Shown here: piece after piece, positions 15,329-23,306 of the stretch | Layout: each line of letters starts with the position of its first letter | Numbering within the stretch: position 1 is the stretch's first letter | Origin: Thermoplasmata archaeon | GTDB taxonomy: Archaea > Thermoplasmatota > Thermoplasmata > Halarchaeoplasmatales > Halarchaeoplasmataceae | Length of the DNA stretch: 41,686 bases | NCBI GenBank assembly: GCA_003552585.1 | Contig: PUNK01000016.1 | Location: 1 to 41,686 of the forward strand | Direction: 5' to 3' | Made by a program: the position numbers and the translations under genes | Notes under the pieces: generated by a model | Told to the model about the DNA's origin: nothing | Databases searched by the model: none | What the model saw: only the letters and a program-made list of their open reading frames with translations

Positions 15329-17218
15329 ATGACAGTAGCAGTCGATGTAGGAGGAACATTTACGGACTTTGTTATTTTTGATGATGAGATCTATCACTTC
15401 AAGATACCGTCTACGCCTTCGAATCCTTCTTTGGCGGTTACAGAGGGTTACCCACAGGAGGATTCTGGAGAGTTTTTTCATGGTACCACCGTAACGACTA
15501 ATGCGATGTTAGAGGGAAAAGGAGTTAGGACAGTCTTCGTTACAAATAAAGGGTTCGAGGACATACTTTTCATAGCTCGTCAGGACAGGCCACGACTTTA
15601 CGATCTTTACGTGAAAAGACAGAAGCCTCCATTGAGACCTGAGGATATATATGGGATAGATTGTAGGTCATCAGCGGAAGGAGAGATACTAGAAGATCTA
15701 GATCGTAGTCATGTAGAAGGTATAGCGGAAGATATCTTGAAAAAAGAGTCATCGGCTGCAGTGTGCTTGCTGCACTCTTATAAGGATCCTGAGCTCGAAG
15801 AAAAAGTAGCTAGTATACTTAAGAGCGCTGGAGTCCATTGTTCGCTGTCACACAAAGTGGCACCCGAATACAGAGAGTACGAAAGAGGTATAACCACCTT
15901 CTTCGACGCTTATCTTAGACCTATAGTAAAAGAATATTTTAACGATCTGATAGAAGCTTGCGGGATAGAACCTTATGTTATGAAATCCAGCGGCGGTTTA
16001 GAAAAGGCATCGACGGTAAATCCCATAGATACTATCTTTTCGGGACCCGCTGGAGGAGTTGCAGGGGGTGAGTTAATATCGAAAATAACCGGTATAGAAA
16101 ACCTGATAACTTTTGATATGGGCGGAACGAGTGCGGATATGGCTGTTATTTTGGATGGCAAAATGTCATGGAAAGACCATGGTGAAGTCGGTGGATTCAC
16201 CATCCTTTCGAGGATGGTTGATATAGCTACAGTGGGTGCAGGAGGAGGAAGTATAGCTTGGATCGACAGTGGTGGTGTCCTCCGAGTAGGACCAGAGAGT
16301 GCACGATCAGAGCCTGGTCCAGTCTGTTACGGCCGTGGTGGAGATAAGCCTACGATCACAGATGCTCTATTGTTGGCAGGATATATTGATCCGGAGTTTT
16401 TTCTTGGGGGAAAGATGGACCTTGACGTGACTGCTTCACGAAATATCTTAAACAATTTATCTGATGATCTCGGTTTACCACTTGATGAAGTGATCATGGG
16501 TATATTCAGGGTGGCTAACTCGAAGATGGCACGAAGCATGAAAAAGATAACTGTTGAAAAAGGTATGAATCCGAAGGAATTCAGTATATTAGCTTTCGGA
16601 GGAGCAGGACCTCTACATGCAGCATATCTAGCAGAGCTCTTAGGCATAAAAAGGGTTTTGATCCCCCCTATGCCGGGCGTGTTTTCTGCAGTGGGCCTGA
16701 TGACTGGGGATTTAATATTTGACCAAAGTAGGACCGTTCTCACGAGTCTAGAAGACAAAAAAACGATCGAAAAAACTATACTCGAATTAGGCGAAGAGAT
16801 GGACGATGGTGAAGAAAGCGTTTATCTTGGATTACGCTACCCTGGACAGAGTCACCACCTTAATCTTCCATATGGAGATGATGTTGAGAAGCGTTTTCAT
16901 AGAGAGCATCATCGTCTTTACGGTCATTCCAATGTTAATTCATCTATCGAGGTAGTCAAAGTTCATGTAGAGAGAAGAAGGAAGAGGGATATAGGATCCC
17001 TACCGGTCAAAATTGAAGAAGGTGAACATCCTCCAAAACGAGAATGTATTTTTCCCGAAGGGGTGATAGAGACGAGAGTATTTTATAGACAACGACTACC
17101 TCTTGATTTTGAATCTGAGGGTCCGTCCGTTATCGAAGATATCAACTCGACGATATTGGTTCCACCGGGTTGGATTTTCGGAGTGGACCAAAATGGAGTG
17201 GTGGTGGTGAACAAATGA
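15329..17218 (+). CDS. hyuA: Hydantoinase/oxoprolinase subunit A family protein
   Basis: This 629-residue ATP-binding subunit belongs to the HyuA/5-oxoprolinase/acetone carboxylase family of the actin-hsp70 fold. AVDVGGTFTDFVIF is the N-terminal phosphate loop, FHGTTVTTNAMLEGKG follows, and SGPAGGVAGGE, TFDMGGTSADMAVI and VGAGGGSIAWIDSGGVLRVGPESARSEPGP form the nucleotide-binding core. The frame is open upstream to 15224, but the family starts at this Met, and a TATA-like element 27 bases upstream supports ATG 15329. It pairs with HyuB through an ATGA overlap. The enzymes open cyclic amides such as hydantoins or 5-oxoproline with ATP; the real substrate here cannot be read from sequence. Confidence 0.9.
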   Translation: MTVAVDVGGTFTDFVIFDDEIYHFKIPSTPSNPSLAVTEGYPQEDSGEFFHGTTVTTNAMLEGKGVRTVFVTNKGFEDILFIARQDRPRLYDLYVKRQKPPLRPEDIYGIDCRSSAEGEILEDLDRSHVEGIAEDILKKESSAAVCLLHSYKDPELEEKVASILKSAGVHCSLSHKVAPEYREYERGITTFFDAYLRPIVKEYFNDLIEACGIEPYVMKSSGGLEKASTVNPIDTIFSGPAGGVAGGELISKITGIENLITFDMGGTSADMAVILDGKMSWKDHGEVGGFTILSRMVDIATVGAGGGSIAWIDSGGVLRVGPESARSEPGPVCYGRGGDKPTITDALLLAGYIDPEFFLGGKMDLDVTASRNILNNLSDDLGLPLDEVIMGIFRVANSKMARSMKKITVEKGMNPKEFSILAFGGAGPLHAAYLAELLGIKRVLIPPMPGVFSAVGLMTGDLIFDQSRTVLTSLEDKKTIEKTILELGEEMDDGEESVYLGLRYPGQSHHLNLPYGDDVEKRFHREHHRLYGHSNVNSSIEVVKVHVERRRKRDIGSLPVKIEEGEHPPKRECIFPEGVIETRVFYRQRLPLDFESEGPSVIEDINSTILVPPGWIFGVDQNGVVVVNK

Positions 17219-18744
17219 ACCCAATACTCTTTGAGGTGATGCGAAATGCGGTTGAAGGTATACCTGAGCAGATGGGAGTTTCTCTTCAGAAAAGTGCCTT
17301 CTCTGCCAATATCAAGGAAAGAAAGGATGAGTCCTGCGCTCTGTTTGGAAAAAGAGGTGAAATGATAGCACAGGCGGAGCACATTCCAGTCCATCTTGGT
17401 GCGATGCCCAGCGCTTTAGAGTCTGTTATAAAAAAGATAGATATGGAAGATGGAGACCAGATAATATTGAACGACCCCTATTCTGGAGGTACGCATCTTC
17501 CAGATATAACGGTCGTCTGTCCCGTTTTCAGAGAAAATGAACTGATAGGTTATGTGGTCAACAGGGCTCATCATGCAGATGTAGGTGGCTCAACTCCCGG
17601 CTCGATGCCTGGAGATAGTACCAATTTGGATCAGGAGGGCTTAGTAATACCACCTACAAAGATAATGAGTGAAGGTGAAATTTTAAAAAATGCAATGGAC
17701 ATCCTGAAAGAGACTAGAGATCCTATCCAGAGGATCGGTGACCTTAACGCTCAGATTGGAACCAATATAAGGGGGGCTCGTGAATTAAACAAGATTTTGG
17801 ATAAGTTTGGATTGGATACTTATGAAGAATATGTTTCTAGATCCTTAGATTATTCAGAAAAGAGAACAAAAGAAGTGCTTGATGATATACCATCAGGTGT
17901 CTTTTCAAGCAGTAAAAATATGATTTGGGATGAACAAAAGATACCGATCTATGTCAGAATCACAGTAAATAATTCCAGAATAATGTTTGATTTTGAGGGG
18001 ACCTCGTCTCAGGTAAAGGGTAACATAAACGCACCTATCCCTGTCACATTATCCGCAATATATTATGTTATTAGGTGCATGATTCCAGAAGATATTCCTA
18101 TGAACGAAGGAGTATATCGTCCGATAAAGGTATCCGTACCCAAAGGTTCTCTATTGAATCCAGATCCTCCAGCAGCTGTATCAGCCGGTAATGTAGAAAC
18201 CTCACAGATGGTTGTTGAATTGATATTAGATGCCTTTCGGGAGGCTTTACCTGACAGGATACCCGCTGAAAGTCAAAGCACCATGAACAATGTAACGATA
18301 GGTAATAGCAGATTCACCTATTATGAAACGATCGGAGGGGGTGCCGGTGCATACTCGAGTGGTGATGGGGAGAGTGGCGTTCACGTACACATGACTAATA
18401 CAAAGAACACACCGGTAGAAGTACTGGAAAATGAATATCCCCTTCGCGTACATAGATATCTACTTAGGAAGAGATCAGGTGGTGATGGATTATATCAAGG
18501 GGGAGATGGTATAGTGAGAGAGATAGAGGTCCTAGAATCTTCCTTTTTATCGATACAATCACAGATGAGGGTTTCTGGACCTGAGGGTATGAAGGGAGGG
18601 GAGAGTGGAAAGAGAGGAAAGAATATGATCTTTATAGATGGAAAAGAAAAAGAACTCAGCAGTAATGTATCTCTCCGTGTAAAAACTGGTCAGAGGATAA
18701 ATATTAAAACTCCGGGTGGTGGAGGATGGGGGAGCAAGGATTAG
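17215..18744 (+). CDS. hyuB: Hydantoinase/oxoprolinase subunit B family protein
   Basis: This 509-residue partner subunit has the HyuB N-terminus NPILFEVMRNAVEGIPEQMG. Conserved motifs are ERKDESCALFGKRGEMIAQAEHIPVHLGAMP, DPYSGGTHLPDITVVCPVF and NRAHHADVGGSTPGSMPG, whose His-Asp cluster probably binds metal. GNINAPIPVTLSAIYYVIRC and the Gly-rich C-terminal KTPGGGGWG complete the family pattern. The start ATG overlaps the hyuA stop (ATGA). An upstream in-frame start at 17170 is rejected because it lies within hyuA and adds non-family residues. No permease or amidase gene follows, so the substrate remains open. Confidence 0.9.
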   Translation: MNPILFEVMRNAVEGIPEQMGVSLQKSAFSANIKERKDESCALFGKRGEMIAQAEHIPVHLGAMPSALESVIKKIDMEDGDQIILNDPYSGGTHLPDITVVCPVFRENELIGYVVNRAHHADVGGSTPGSMPGDSTNLDQEGLVIPPTKIMSEGEILKNAMDILKETRDPIQRIGDLNAQIGTNIRGARELNKILDKFGLDTYEEYVSRSLDYSEKRTKEVLDDIPSGVFSSSKNMIWDEQKIPIYVRITVNNSRIMFDFEGTSSQVKGNINAPIPVTLSAIYYVIRCMIPEDIPMNEGVYRPIKVSVPKGSLLNPDPPAAVSAGNVETSQMVVELILDAFREALPDRIPAESQSTMNNVTIGNSRFTYYETIGGGAGAYSSGDGESGVHVHMTNTKNTPVEVLENEYPLRVHRYLLRKRSGGDGLYQGGDGIVREIEVLESSFLSIQSQMRVSGPEGMKGGESGKRGKNMIFIDGKEKELSSNVSLRVKTGQRINIKTPGGGGWGSKD

Positions 18745-18815
18745 AAAAATTTAAGAGAGTCATCTTTCTTATGAAAAAGTAAATTAACCGGGTTTACTTC
18801 ATGTTATTTCCCGGA

Positions 18816-18859
18816 TAAAAATTAAAATTTGTAAGCCTTAAAGTAAGGAGATAGATAAG
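18816..18859 (+). promoter_or_regulatory. Promoter and strong ribosome-binding site of the KBL-like gene
   Basis: An A/T-rich AAAATTAAAATTTG element (from about 18817) precedes AAGGAG (18845-18850), a strong Shine-Dalgarno nine bases before the ATG at 18860. Unlike many genes here, this one therefore has a proper leader. A small inverted repeat CCGGG/CCCGG (18788-18792, 18810-18814) lies just upstream. Confidence 0.5.
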
Positions 18860-20041
18860 ATGAAAGAAAAAACAGAATTCCTAAAAAGGGAATACGAACA
18901 GATGAAAAAGGATGGGTTGACATGGACTATACGTGGACTCGAAGGACCATCCAAAGCACATGTAACAGTGGATGGGAAGGAATGCATCATGCTTGCGTCA
19001 AACAATTACCTCGATCTTGCAAACCATCCTAAACTAAGAAAGGCTACTATTGAAGCCGTAAAGAAGTACGGTGCAGGTGCAGGTTCAGATTGGTCGATAG
19101 CCGGTACGATGGACATACACCAAGAACTGTGGGACAAGATAGCAGAGTTCAAAGGTGCCGAAGCAGGGATGACCTATCAAACAGGTTTTGCAGTGAATGC
19201 GGGACTCATACCACAACTCGTTGGTAAAGAGGACGTTTTGATTTCAGATGAACTAAACCATGGGAGTATAATAGATGGTGTGAGGTTATCAAGGGCGGAC
19301 AAGATGATCTATTCTCATTCAGATATGGGAGAACTAGAAAAGTGCCTGAAGGAAGCAGACGAGAAGGACTATCGTAGAGCCATAGTAATCACAGACGGTG
19401 TTTTCAGCATGGACGGCGACATAGCAAAGATGGATGAGATCGTCGAACTTGCAGAAGAATACGGCGCGATGACATACGTGGACGATGCCCATGGAGAGGG
19501 TGTTCTTGGTGGTGGCCACGGCATAGCTAAGGAATTCAACCTCGGTGAAAGGATAGACTTCGAGATGGGGACATTCTCAAAGGCTCTTGGTGGCTTTGGA
19601 GGCATGCTAGCAGGAAGCGAGTGGCTGATCAAGTACGCATACAATACTTCTAGGTCATGGCTATTGAGCGCTGCATTCCCACCACATGTTGCGGCCACAA
19701 ACATCGCTGCACTCGATTTGATCGACGAAGAGAACCATCGTGTGGATAAACTATGGGAATTAACGGATTACTTCAAAAAAGAGATCGAGAGCCTTGGATA
19801 CGACACCGGCATGAGTGAAACACCCATCATTCCTGCCATGATAGGTGACAGCAAGAAGGCACAGGAAATGGCCAATCGGTTTTATGAAGAAGGTATCTTT
19901 GCATTAGCCATTGTATTTCCGATGGTGGCTAAGGGTAAAGCCCGGATAAGGAACCAGATGAATGCCGGCATGACAAAGGACGACCTAGATGTGATCCTAA
20001 ATGCCTACGAAAAAATAGGGAAAGAATTGGATCTAATATGA
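18860..20041 (+). CDS. kbl: KBL/BioF-family alpha-oxoamine synthase (glycine C-acetyltransferase-like)
   Basis: This 393-residue PLP enzyme belongs to the alpha-oxoamine synthase family. ASNNYLDLANHPKL, GAGAGSDWSIAGTMDIHQELWDKIA and VDDAHGEGVLGGGHG are family motifs, and the PLP lysine is Lys241 in TFSKALGGFGG. Family members condense or cleave amino acid and acyl-CoA. The glycine C-acetyltransferase (2-amino-3-ketobutyrate CoA ligase) role in threonine breakdown is the usual archaeal annotation. Serine palmitoyltransferase- or BioF-like activity cannot be excluded. No threonine dehydrogenase gene is in this window. The gene has its own promoter, a strong ribosome-binding site and a T-rich stretch after its stop. 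Confidence 0.85.
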   Translation: MKEKTEFLKREYEQMKKDGLTWTIRGLEGPSKAHVTVDGKECIMLASNNYLDLANHPKLRKATIEAVKKYGAGAGSDWSIAGTMDIHQELWDKIAEFKGAEAGMTYQTGFAVNAGLIPQLVGKEDVLISDELNHGSIIDGVRLSRADKMIYSHSDMGELEKCLKEADEKDYRRAIVITDGVFSMDGDIAKMDEIVELAEEYGAMTYVDDAHGEGVLGGGHGIAKEFNLGERIDFEMGTFSKALGGFGGMLAGSEWLIKYAYNTSRSWLLSAAFPPHVAATNIAALDLIDEENHRVDKLWELTDYFKKEIESLGYDTGMSETPIIPAMIGDSKKAQEMANRFYEEGIFALAIVFPMVAKGKARIRNQMNAGMTKDDLDVILNAYEKIGKELDLI

Positions 20042-20058
20042 AACCTTTTCTCTCATCC

Positions 20059-20069
20059 TTTCTTTTTTT
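20059..20069 (+). terminator. T-rich terminator after the KBL-like gene
   Basis: A run of T, broken by one C, follows the stop codon within 30 bases. Archaeal transcription commonly stops at such T tracts without a hairpin. Confidence 0.4.
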
Positions 20070-20088
20070 ATTTACCTTATAGGACTAT

Positions 20089-20250
20089 TCAATCGACCCT
20101 TTTCATAGGTGAGCCGCAGCAATAGGGTGTTTCTTTAGGCGGCTCCTCGAATTCGATTATCGAATCACATTCACAATCTTCCTCTGGACAAGTGCATTTG
20201 TACTTTACAGGCTTACCAACAGTTTCACATCCACAAGTTTTGCACATCAT
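20089..20250 (-). CDS. Small cysteine-rich metal-binding protein
   Basis: This 53-residue protein begins MMCKTCGCETVGKPVKYKC and ends TPYCCGSPMKRVD, with CTCPEEDCECDS in the middle. It has ten cysteines in CxxCxC, CxC, CxC and CC groups, a clear metal-binding pattern. The final PYCCGxPMK segment resembles the second half of rubredoxin- or desulforedoxin-like knuckles. I recall similar short proteins in other archaea but no characterised function. The gene stands alone between the converging KBL-like gene and the methyltransferase. A GGTGAT ribosome-binding site lies just upstream of the double ATG (20250/20247). Confidence 0.8.
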   Translation of the reverse strand: MMCKTCGCETVGKPVKYKCTCPEEDCECDSIIEFEEPPKETPYCCGSPMKRVD

Positions 20251-20287
20251 ATCACCTATTACTAAAGCTTATCTTCGATATATAATC

Positions 20288-21148
20288 TTATCGTGTGTTT
20301 TTTCTAGCGATCACACCTATCGAACTGGATTTCTTTACATACGGAGTACCCATCAGATCCTCGTAAAAGTCTTCAATTACGAATCCGTGTTTTTTGAGCA
20401 AATTAGAGATATGAGTTAATGTATAGAACCGGTGCCATATCCTATACATATCTAAATCTCCATGCTTATCTACAATCAAGTATTGGTCCACCTTCACCTG
20501 CTCATCGGGATAATAGAATCTCTGCATCAACTCCATATACCCTCCGTCTTTCCAGAAACCACTTTCGGCATCTACCGACCAACGTGTGATCTCTTGACCT
20601 GCCTCTTTATGGTAGGGAGTTATTACATCGAAAACGAAATGTCCGCCATCTTTGAGTAAAGAATGTACTTTATCAAGTAGGATATCCCTTTCATCGTCTG
20701 CGAGAACGTCGAAGTCGTAGTAGATCAGCAACGCAGCGTCGAATTTTTCATCAAAATCCAAGGACAAGTAATCTCCATGGATGTATTTTATCGAGTCATC
20801 GTTCTGACTCCTTGCAAACTCTATAGACCTTTTAGAAAAGTCTACACCGGTCACATCTACTCCATGTTGTGCCAGCTCCATACAGTAAAGGCCTGGACCA
20901 CACCCCAAATCGATCACTTTGGATCCAATTAGATCGAGATGTGATACCAACCATTCGCAAGATCTAATTATGCGATCGTGCTTTCGGCTGGCCATATCGT
21001 CTTCAGGATCGAGATGGGCTTCTAGCATCTTTTTTGATATGTGCTCGTCGGTCCAGATCTGTTTATCACCCTTTTCAAAAAGTGCAGGTTTTTTGCTCAA
21101 TTCTTCAAGTATATCTATACGGAGATTTCCATCAAGGACCAGCTTCAA
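20288..21148 (-). CDS. Class I SAM-dependent methyltransferase
   Basis: This is a methyltransferase with the classical Rossmann fold. VIDLGCGPGLYCMELAQHG is motif I, VTGVDFSKRSIEFAR is motif II with the acidic residue, and FDAALLIYYDFDVL and LLKDGGHFVFDV are motifs IV-V. An N-terminal region with WTDEHISKKMLEAHLDPEDDMASRKHD marks a recurring subfamily of unknown substrate. The start is uncertain because there is no ATG before the domain. TTG 21148 follows a GGTGAT site directly after the stop of the FTR gene, while TTG 21175 overlaps that gene. I choose 21148 (286 residues). It is probably the last gene of the unit glnA, glutaredoxin, FTR, methyltransferase. Confidence 0.82.
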   Translation of the reverse strand: MKLVLDGNLRIDILEELSKKPALFEKGDKQIWTDEHISKKMLEAHLDPEDDMASRKHDRIIRSCEWLVSHLDLIGSKVIDLGCGPGLYCMELAQHGVDVTGVDFSKRSIEFARSQNDDSIKYIHGDYLSLDFDEKFDAALLIYYDFDVLADDERDILLDKVHSLLKDGGHFVFDVITPYHKEAGQEITRWSVDAESGFWKDGGYMELMQRFYYPDEQVKVDQYLIVDKHGDLDMYRIWHRFYTLTHISNLLKKHGFVIEDFYEDLMGTPYVKKSSSIGVIARKNTR

Positions 21149-21152
21149 AGGA

Positions 21153-21665
21153 TCACCCGAACTCGAACTTTTCAAATCTTTCCGCTTTAGCCTTGCATAT
21201 CGGACAGATCGGAGGAGGTGTATCCCTAGAGGCTAAATAACCGCAAACGGTACATCGCCACACTGGAGGAGATCCGCCTTTTTCAACCTTTTCAGTCTTG
21301 TCGTTGCTCTTATCAGCATCTGCAGCGGCATCGATGATCTCACTTGGTCGTCTTTCGGGTATAGAAGTCAGCTTGGATGGGTCCTCTTTCACCTCTTTGG
21401 AAACAAATAAACCACAATAACACATGCCATATTCTTCTACATCTATATCCCTGTACTCACATGGGCAGATGATGTCCGAATCATAAGTTTTAACACCGCT
21501 AGCTGGTCGGCAAGGACAAGAAGGATAACCATATCTTTTTTGATTGGTGACCAGTCCATCTATGAGATCTTCAAGCATGTCCCTATCTGGAATAAGGTAG
21601 TAACCATTATCTTCAGCATCTCTCTTAACGTACTCCGTCATACCTTCTTCTGTCGTCATCGACAT
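21153..21665 (-). CDS. Ferredoxin-thioredoxin reductase catalytic domain fused to rubredoxin-like domain
   Basis: The N-terminal domain (about 1-100 of 170 residues) is the catalytic subunit of ferredoxin:thioredoxin reductase. YPSCPCRPASG, IICPCEYRD and GMCYCGLFVS carry Cys50, 52, 67, 69, 82 and 84, the ligands of the 4Fe-4S cluster and the redox disulfide. An acidic linker of about 35 residues leads to a rubredoxin-like knuckle pair, VWRCTVCGYLASRDTPPPICPICKAK (Cys138, 141, 154, 157). Such fusions occur in archaea and anaerobes and would allow electrons from a one-electron carrier to reduce a disulfide partner. The glutaredoxin-like gene directly upstream overlaps its start and is the likely partner. 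ATG 21659 is an alternative start. Confidence 0.92.
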   Translation of the reverse strand: MSMTTEEGMTEYVKRDAEDNGYYLIPDRDMLEDLIDGLVTNQKRYGYPSCPCRPASGVKTYDSDIICPCEYRDIDVEEYGMCYCGLFVSKEVKEDPSKLTSIPERRPSEIIDAAADADKSNDKTEKVEKGGSPPVWRCTVCGYLASRDTPPPICPICKAKAERFEKFEFG

Positions 21666-21946
21666 AACTCTTCACGTATCCTATCTTCGTCATAACCGAT
21701 TATGACTACATCCCCTTCATCGATAACTATTGTGGGAAAGTTCATGGACGGATTATGCTTTTTGACCTTTTTTCGAACTTCCTTTTTTTCTTCCTCATGC
21801 AGCAGATCCATATCTACGTATTCGTATTCGGTTTTCAATTCCTGTAATAATCTCTTGGTTTTCTTGCACCAACCACATGTACTCAGAGCGAAGAGCAGTA
21901 CCTTTCGGTCACAATTTTCACCCTCTACTTTAGTAGTATATTCCAT
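21656..21946 (-). CDS. Glutaredoxin/thioredoxin-like protein
   Basis: This 96-residue protein has the thioredoxin fold with active site STCGWCKKTKRLL (CGWC at 24-27) and the cis-proline segment NFPTIVIDEGDVVIIGYDE. Chemically it should exchange disulfides with protein or small-thiol partners. The frame is open upstream to 22018, where it would overlap the glutamine synthetase end, but the family fold starts near METTK-like sequence, so ATG 21946 is preferred. Its stop overlaps the start of the FTR-rubredoxin gene, so the two redox proteins are made together. FTR reducing this glutaredoxin with ferredoxin electrons is inference from this coupling. Confidence 0.88.
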   Translation of the reverse strand: MEYTTKVEGENCDRKVLLFALSTCGWCKKTKRLLQELKTEYEYVDMDLLHEEEKKEVRKKVKKHNPSMNFPTIVIDEGDVVIIGYDEDRIREELCR

Positions 21947-21987
21947 GATATAGTAACGAATACATCCGATATGAGTTTTTTGGAACT

Positions 21988-23262
21988 TCAGTACTCTAGG
22001 TAATGATCTATCTCCCAAGGAGTTATCTCACGACTGTATTCTTTTACCTCTTCTTTCTTCAATCTCATATAATGCGGGTAACTATCACCGAGAGATGATT
22101 GGACCACTTTATCTTTACTAAGGCATACTAAGGCCTCTTTGAGATCGGATGGAAGTTTCTCTATACCCATGTCGTTTATCTCTTCTTCATCTAGTGAAAA
22201 TAGATCCTCAGTAGTTTCTGGCCCCGGATCAAGGTTTCTTTTCATCCCATCCATACCTGCGACTATAAGAGAATTCAGCATCAGATATATGTTTCCGGAT
22301 GCGTCAGATGATCTGAACTCGATCCTACCTTTCTTTTGCTTTTTATTTCCATAAGCGGGTATCCTTACAAGTACACTCCTGTTCTCACCACCCCAGGATA
22401 TATAGACAGGTGCTTCGTAACCTGGTACGAGTCTTTTATAGGAATTTATAGTGGGACAGCAGACAGCTGAAAGGGCCCTTGCATGATCCAAAAGACCTCC
22501 GACGAATCCTTTAGCAGATTCATTCAGTTCGCCAGGTGAAAACATGTAATCTCCACCTTTAAAAAGAGAAAGGTGAAAATGAAACCCATTTCCGGGTTCG
22601 TCTATGATCGGTTTAGGCATAAATGTGGCTACAGCATCATATTCCCAAGCCACTTCTTTGACCAACTCTTTTATCAATATGAAGTCATCAGCAGCTTTGA
22701 TAGGATCATCATAGGGCAGAGGCTCTATCTCATATTGACCGGCACCACCTTCATGATGGATCTTCTCGACAGGGATATCATAATCTCTCATCACTTTTGT
22801 TAGCTGAGAGATTATCGAACTGAATTCCGGTCTACCATCGATATATCTGCCCTCATCTAACGGCTCCAGTGTGTCGATGTCGAGCAAATGGAATTCATAT
22901 TCTGGCTTGACTTTAATAGTTACATCCTTCTTATTTAGCTCCTCGATGGTATTCTTCAATAAGTACCTGGGGTCCCCCTCAAAACGGGATCCATCGGGCC
23001 AGTATATCTCACACATGAAGACAGCAATTTTTTCTTGACCATAGGATATAACCCTGTAAGATCGTGGGTCAGGAGCTGCTACCATGTCACTTTCCGAAAC
23101 GTCGGAGAATCCAATATTAAAAGAATCGAAGCTCAACCCATCTTCTATCACGATGTCAAACATCTCTCTTGGAACCCTGATAACTCTAGATCTTCCTCTC
23201 AGATCCAAAAATTTTAGGGAGATTGAATGGACGTCTTCCGGAAGGTTAAACTTCTTTCCCAT
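21988..23262 (-). CDS. glnA: Glutamine synthetase family protein
   Basis: This is a type I glutamine synthetase-like ligase that would make glutamine from glutamate, ammonia and ATP. KVKPEYEFHLLD and HHEGGAGQYEIEPLPYDDPIKAADD supply metal-binding Glu residues. PGNGFHFHLSL is the NGxGxHxH motif, GGENRSVLVRIPAY and GRIEFRSSDASGNIYLMLNSLIVAG form the rest of the active site. The NLY adenylylation motif is absent near GIEKLPSDLKEAL, so control by adenylylation is not expected. At 424 residues it is slightly short for the family, so a gamma-glutamyl-amine ligase is an alternative. ATG 23262 follows an AGGTG site. In-frame GTG 23271 lies 26 bases from TATA-like ATTATATATC (23293-23302) and could be a leaderless start. 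Confidence 0.88.
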   Translation of the reverse strand: MGKKFNLPEDVHSISLKFLDLRGRSRVIRVPREMFDIVIEDGLSFDSFNIGFSDVSESDMVAAPDPRSYRVISYGQEKIAVFMCEIYWPDGSRFEGDPRYLLKNTIEELNKKDVTIKVKPEYEFHLLDIDTLEPLDEGRYIDGRPEFSSIISQLTKVMRDYDIPVEKIHHEGGAGQYEIEPLPYDDPIKAADDFILIKELVKEVAWEYDAVATFMPKPIIDEPGNGFHFHLSLFKGGDYMFSPGELNESAKGFVGGLLDHARALSAVCCPTINSYKRLVPGYEAPVYISWGGENRSVLVRIPAYGNKKQKKGRIEFRSSDASGNIYLMLNSLIVAGMDGMKRNLDPGPETTEDLFSLDEEEINDMGIEKLPSDLKEALVCLSKDKVVQSSLGDSYPHYMRLKKEEVKEYSREITPWEIDHYLEY

Positions 23263-23306
23263 CTTACACACCTAATACGTCGAAGGACATATGATATATA
23301 ATACTT

